DNA from: Halocaridina rubra | Lineage: Eukaryota > Arthropoda > Malacostraca > Decapoda > Atyidae | DNA: 10,000 bases | Direction: 5' to 3' | Assembly: GCA_037179515.1 (NCBI GenBank) | Contig: JAXCGZ010020851.1 | Coordinates: forward strand, 1 to 10,000 | Shown: positions 6,949-10,000 of the stretch, in pieces | How the letters are laid out: every line of letters begins with the position of its first letter | Numbering within the stretch: position 1 is the stretch's first letter | The notes under the pieces: model-generated | Seen by the model: the letters and a program-made list of their open reading frames with translations, nothing else | What the model was told of the DNA's origin: nothing | Databases searched by the model: none | Position numbers and translations under genes: made by a program

Positions 6949-7800
6949 TTAAGAAATTTGGATTATGTGATTCCTCCAAGACAAGTTAGAGGCTATATGG
7001 ATTCCTAATATATTGATAGAGTTAAGAGGGTAAATTTCATTAGTTTCGAAGACAATAGGGTTATCAGGAGGAGAATAAGATAAAGAGATAGCCAGAAACT
7101 GTGTCTTGGAGGCATTGAATTTAACTAAATTTTGAGTGCCTCATTCGAATACTCTCTGCAAATCGGAGTTAAGAGTAGAAGAAAGAGTGATACGAGATTG
7201 ATTACGAGTAACAGATGAAGGTTGTGAAGAAAAGGCAGAGGAAAAGTGAAGGGTAGAATCATCGGCAAAGGCATGAAGAAGAGAGGAAGATGGGGACTGT
7301 AGAAGATCATTGATGAAGAGAAGGAAGAGAGTAGGTGAAAGAACAGAACCCTGTGGAACTCCACTGGAAACAGAGAAAGGGCTAGATGTCGAGCCATCAA
7401 CAACTACAGATATAGAACGGTCAGTAAGGAAACTGGAAATCAGAGAACAGAAAGAAGAGGTAAAGCCATAGGCAGGGAGTTTGGCCAACAGAGCCTTGTG
7501 CCACACGCTGTCAAAAGCCTTAGAGATAACAAGGGCGACAACAAAGGATTCTCCATAGTTCCTCAGAGAAGATGACCATACATGAGTAAGATAGGACAGG
7601 AGATCACCAGTGGATCTTGCCTTGCGGAAGCCGTACTGGTGATCGGAGATAAGTGAGTTAGATTCAAGGCGTTTCAAGAAGTGAGCATTGAGCAAAGTTT
7701 TGAAATCTTTAGCAATAGAGGAGGTTAGAGCAATAGGTCGGTAGTTAGAAGGAATAGAGCGGTCACCCTTCTTAGGAACAGGTTGAACTAGAGCATGCTT
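6949..7800 (-). pseudogene. Family B ORF2, reverse transcriptase domain with lost catalytic aspartate
   Basis: This continues in the same frame as the endonuclease part. Motifs in order: VQPVPKKGDRSIPSNYRPIA (motif 1), HQYGFRKARSTGDLLSY (fingers), VVALVISKAFDSVWHK (motif A, 7528-7530 GTT), GVPQGSVLSPTLFLLFIND (motif B) and HAFADDSTLHF (motif C, intact Asp-Asp at 7258-7263). In motif A the first Asp of the canonical LDISKAFD is Val, which removes an essential metal ligand. A TGA at 7141-7143 replaces a probable Trp (RVFE-stop-GTQNLVKFNASKTQF). A TAA at 6949-6951 ends the segment, where a Gln would fit. The enzyme would copy element RNA at the nicked target by target-primed reverse transcription; this copy cannot. 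Confidence 0.93.
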
Positions 7801-9498
7801 CTAAGATGAAGGATAGATACTGGTTGACAGAATGAGGCAAAATAGACGGCAAAGCACTGGAGCCAGTTCATTTGCAAACTCCTTAAGGAACCTTGCAGGG
7901 ATACCATCGGGACCAGATGCCTTGTTTGTCTTTAGTAAGCGAAGAACCTTATGAACTTTGCGTGAAGAAAGGATAAGGGAGGGCATAGGGTTAGAGAGGG
8001 GAAAAGACTGAGGAACAGGTGCACTGGAATCGTTGATAGAAGAGTTGGCAGAAAAATGATAGCCAAAGAGAGTGGCTTTGTCAGTGGGAGAGCAAGCTAT
8101 TGAACCATCAGAACGAATGAGAGGGGGAAAGCTTGAGTTACAGAAGTTTTTGGAGAGGTTTTTGGCTAAGGACCAGAAGCATTTGTCAGTGGGAGAGGAG
8201 TTAAGGTCATCGACTTTCCGTCTTATAAAGGAAGCCTTAGACCTTCGAATCTGAGCTGTACAGCGATTCCTATCTATAATAAAAGCAGAGCGAGTTAAAT
8301 CAGAAGGAGAGGCTTGGTAAGATCGGTGAGCCTGATTCCTAGCCTGGATAGCCATGGAGCAGGCACGGTCAAACCAAGGTATAGGGGGAGAGAAAGTTTT
8401 TGTAGAAGAGGGGATGTACGCCTCCATTCCCGCGGTCATGATCTCGGCAACTTTTACAGCTACCCGATCAGGGTTGCGGGACCGAAAGCAGTAGTCGTCC
8501 CATGAGAAGTCAAAGAGAAAGTTACGCAAATTTTCATATTGGGTTCGCTCGAAGTGCCAAAGGCGGCGTTGAGTAGGAGGGATTGGTGGTGGGGGAGCGA
8601 AAATGGAAGAGACAGAGATCATGGAGTGGTCAGATTTACCAAGAGGGGAAAGCACAGAATAAGAGTAGTTTGAAGGGTTAGAAGTAAAAAATAGGTCAAG
8701 AGTGTTTGCAGAATGTTCGTGACGATCAGGAACGCGAGTAGGATGTTTGATAATTTGCTTCAGATCGTGGGTAATAGAGAAAGCAAGAGCCTCACTTCCT
8801 CCCACATCAATGTGAGAAGAATGAAGCCACTCTCTGTGGTGTACATTGAAGTCTCCAATGTAGAGAACTTCGGCATGTGGGTGAGAAGATAGCAAGGACT
8901 CATGGCACGAGGAGAGATATTCAAAGAAAGACACAAACTCGGTGGAGTTTGGAGAACAGTAGCAGAAGCAAAGGATGATAGTGGTAGTGGAGAGATAGAC
9001 TTTTAGCCAGAGAACATCAAAGTCAGGAGATTCAAGGTCCATGAGCCTCACAGTAGGAGTGTTAATGTTGCAGTAAGCACAGACCCCACCTTTGGAACGA
9101 AAACGAGTATACAGATTATAGTGGGAGATTTGAAAAGGGTCAGTGGAAGCATGTATAGACAACTGGGTTTCAGATAGGAGGAGGAGGTTAGGGAGGAAAG
9201 TGCCCAAGTGCTGTTCCACAGACGAAAGATTAGAGTTCAGCCCACGAATGTTTGAATAGTGAAGAGTGAAAGAAGCAGATCTATTGGGAGGTGCAAGGTT
9301 AAGAGCAGAACCATTACTACCACCAGGCGTGTCTGCCCTCAAGCCAATGGTGGAGTCAACACGATCCCCGGAGATTCTTCGCACCCCACTATGCCGGGTA
9401 CTGGGGACCATTAGTTGTGAACCTTCCATAAATAATGACAAAATGTGAGGAAAAGGAAAGTAAAAGAGACAGATGTGCAGAATGTTGTGACTTGTCAA
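7801..9498 (-). pseudogene. Family B ORF2, apurinic-like endonuclease and linker; ends at a premature stop
   Basis: This 565-codon open frame begins with the first Met at 9498; a second Met at residue 24 (MEGSQLMV) is an equally good start. Endonuclease motifs are YSNIRGLNSN (81-90, catalytic Asn), LLLSETQLS (Glu110), VLYIGDFNVHHREW (211-224, Asp216 and Asn218) and LGKSDHSMI (286-294, final Asp-His). The linker includes SFIRRKVDDL and KCFWSLAKNLSKNF. KTNKASGPDGIPARFLKEF (523-541) begins the reverse transcriptase. All catalytic residues of the endonuclease remain. The frame stops at TAG (7801-7803) in YPSS-stop-KHALVQPV, where Trp is expected, and the reading frame then continues unchanged. 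The domain nicks target DNA. The truncated protein lacks the palm, so at most it would be a free endonuclease; expression is not implied. Confidence 0.93.
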
Positions 9499-9667
9499 AT
9501 GTAATGGAATAGCAAGAGATGTGTAATGAATATGCCAGAATATTCAGTGTAGATGTAACCATGAGGAAAGAACCGTCCTGAAGGAAGACTCAACCTGGAA
9601 CTGTCTGGACCAGTCCTAGTTGCATTCTAATACCTTCAGTCGTAGTCTTTTAACGGGCGGCTGGTGC
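9499..9667. other. Possible 5' flank or 5'UTR of the family B element
   Basis: No coding match was seen on either strand between the first Met of the element and the plus-strand fragment at 9668. The boundary between element and host DNA cannot be placed from a single copy. No zinc-knuckle ORF1 remnant is visible. Confidence 0.35.
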
Positions 9668-9776
9668 CATGGCCAACCTACTATCCATACATTAAGATTA
9701 ATTGAATCTGGGGAACTTCCAAAATACTGGAAGCAAGCAAACGTTGCAATTATTTCAGCATAAGGGAGAAGTATAT
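9668..9776 (+). pseudogene. Short reverse-transcriptase fragment of a further non-LTR element
   Basis: One plus-strand frame reads QPTIHTLRLIESGELPKYWK and then QANVAIISA, a stop, and GRS. This fits the segment just before motif 1 in Jockey/CR1-group reverse transcriptases, where the pattern is SLESGELPxxWKxANVxPIFKKG. Only about 35 residues are recognisable, with one stop at 9764-9766. It lies in the opposite orientation to the neighbouring family B copy and reads ESGELP..W where that copy has STSIYPSS, so it is a separate element. Beyond about 9776 the frame loses resemblance. Confidence 0.68.
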
Positions 9777-10000
9777 ATAGTTCATTTTCCCTGAATAAAA
9801 TAGCTTGCTATGTTACTGACACTATAAATAGAGAAGGTGTTCTTTACTTCACCTGGAGTCTTTTAACAGTTTTTTTCAGAGAGAAAACGTTTATTCAGTC
9901 AAGGGCAAGCATATATGAACACATATGAAGTAACGCGATGAGGGAAACCTTACGCATTTATACATAATTTTAGAGGAAAGATATGAAAGTGTCAGTAAAT
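9777..10000. other. AT-rich DNA without recognisable feature
   Basis: Nothing is supported here on either strand. The upstream reverse-transcriptase fragment may continue in decayed form, but no further motif (such as an NYRPI block) could be placed. Confidence 0.4.

Larger units (their letters stand above)
6241..9498 (-). mobile_element. Nearly full-length ORF2 copy of a Jockey/BS-like non-LTR retrotransposon (family B), inactive
   Basis: Read from 9498 down, the order is a short N-terminal extension, apurinic-like endonuclease, linker, reverse transcriptase, C-terminal domain ending in a stop at 6434-6436, a 3'UTR of about 180 bases, and an 11-A tail (T run at 6241-6251) followed by TACATAAATAAATAATGG. 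About 3.26 kb is covered. No ORF1 with zinc knuckles is seen upstream in the remaining 500 bases, so the copy is probably 5'-truncated, or ORF1 is absent or lost. The 5' end is not defined. I looked for a target-site duplication and found none. Damage is modest: three stops, one frameshift and a lost catalytic residue. The domain layout fits the Jockey group; clade assignment rests on recalled resemblance (GVPQGSVLSPTLFLLFINDL, FADDSTLHF). Confidence 0.93.

Noticed and set aside
6224..9438. CATTATTTATG-like words at both ends of the family B element as a target-site duplication
   Set aside because: The word at 6224-6237 and that at 9428-9437 are in inverted, not direct, orientation, and the latter lies inside the ORF region.

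Overview
This window looks like non-coding, transposon-rich DNA from a large animal genome. No intact host gene, tRNA or rRNA gene was recognised. The combination of apurinic-type non-LTR retrotransposon relics, a long TC/AC compound microsatellite, a tRNA-derived SINE and foldback (palindromic) elements suggests an arthropod, most probably a decapod crustacean. That is an inference from recalled protein-family resemblance, not a search result.

Layout, left to right. Positions 1-62 are a degenerate trinucleotide repeat. On the minus strand, 395-1472 is the decayed 3' half (reverse transcriptase from motif A onward, plus C-terminal domain) of one non-LTR family, here called family A. Positions 1473-1653 are an unassigned segment. 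Positions 1654-1999 (plus strand) are a 5'-truncated 3' end, with A-tail, of a second family, Jockey/BS-like, here called family B. It abuts 2000-3412 (plus strand), the endonuclease and linker half of a family A element. The two family A halves do not overlap in element coordinates and lie in the inverted order expected from twin priming. Positions 3508-3735 are a short fragment of another reverse transcriptase.

The middle holds a near-perfect 214-bp palindrome with a one-base centre (3807-4020), a 198-bp CT-CA-CT microsatellite (4139-4336), unassigned DNA to 5095, and a second, different palindromic element (5096-5330). An 84-bp-period tandem duplication follows, split by a tRNA-derived SINE (5556-5756) with perfect 19-bp target-site duplications.

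The right third (6241-9498, minus strand) is the best-preserved element: a family B copy with endonuclease, linker, reverse transcriptase, C-terminal region, 3'UTR and A-tail. It is dead: three in-frame stops, one frameshift in a CT run, and loss of the motif A catalytic aspartate. A short plus-strand reverse-transcriptase fragment of another element sits at 9668-9776.

The sequences do not work together as a pathway. They record successive insertions, nesting and decay. I found no convincing new functional system; the most notable structures are the one-base-centre palindrome, the twin-priming-like arrangement and the cleanly dated SINE insertion.
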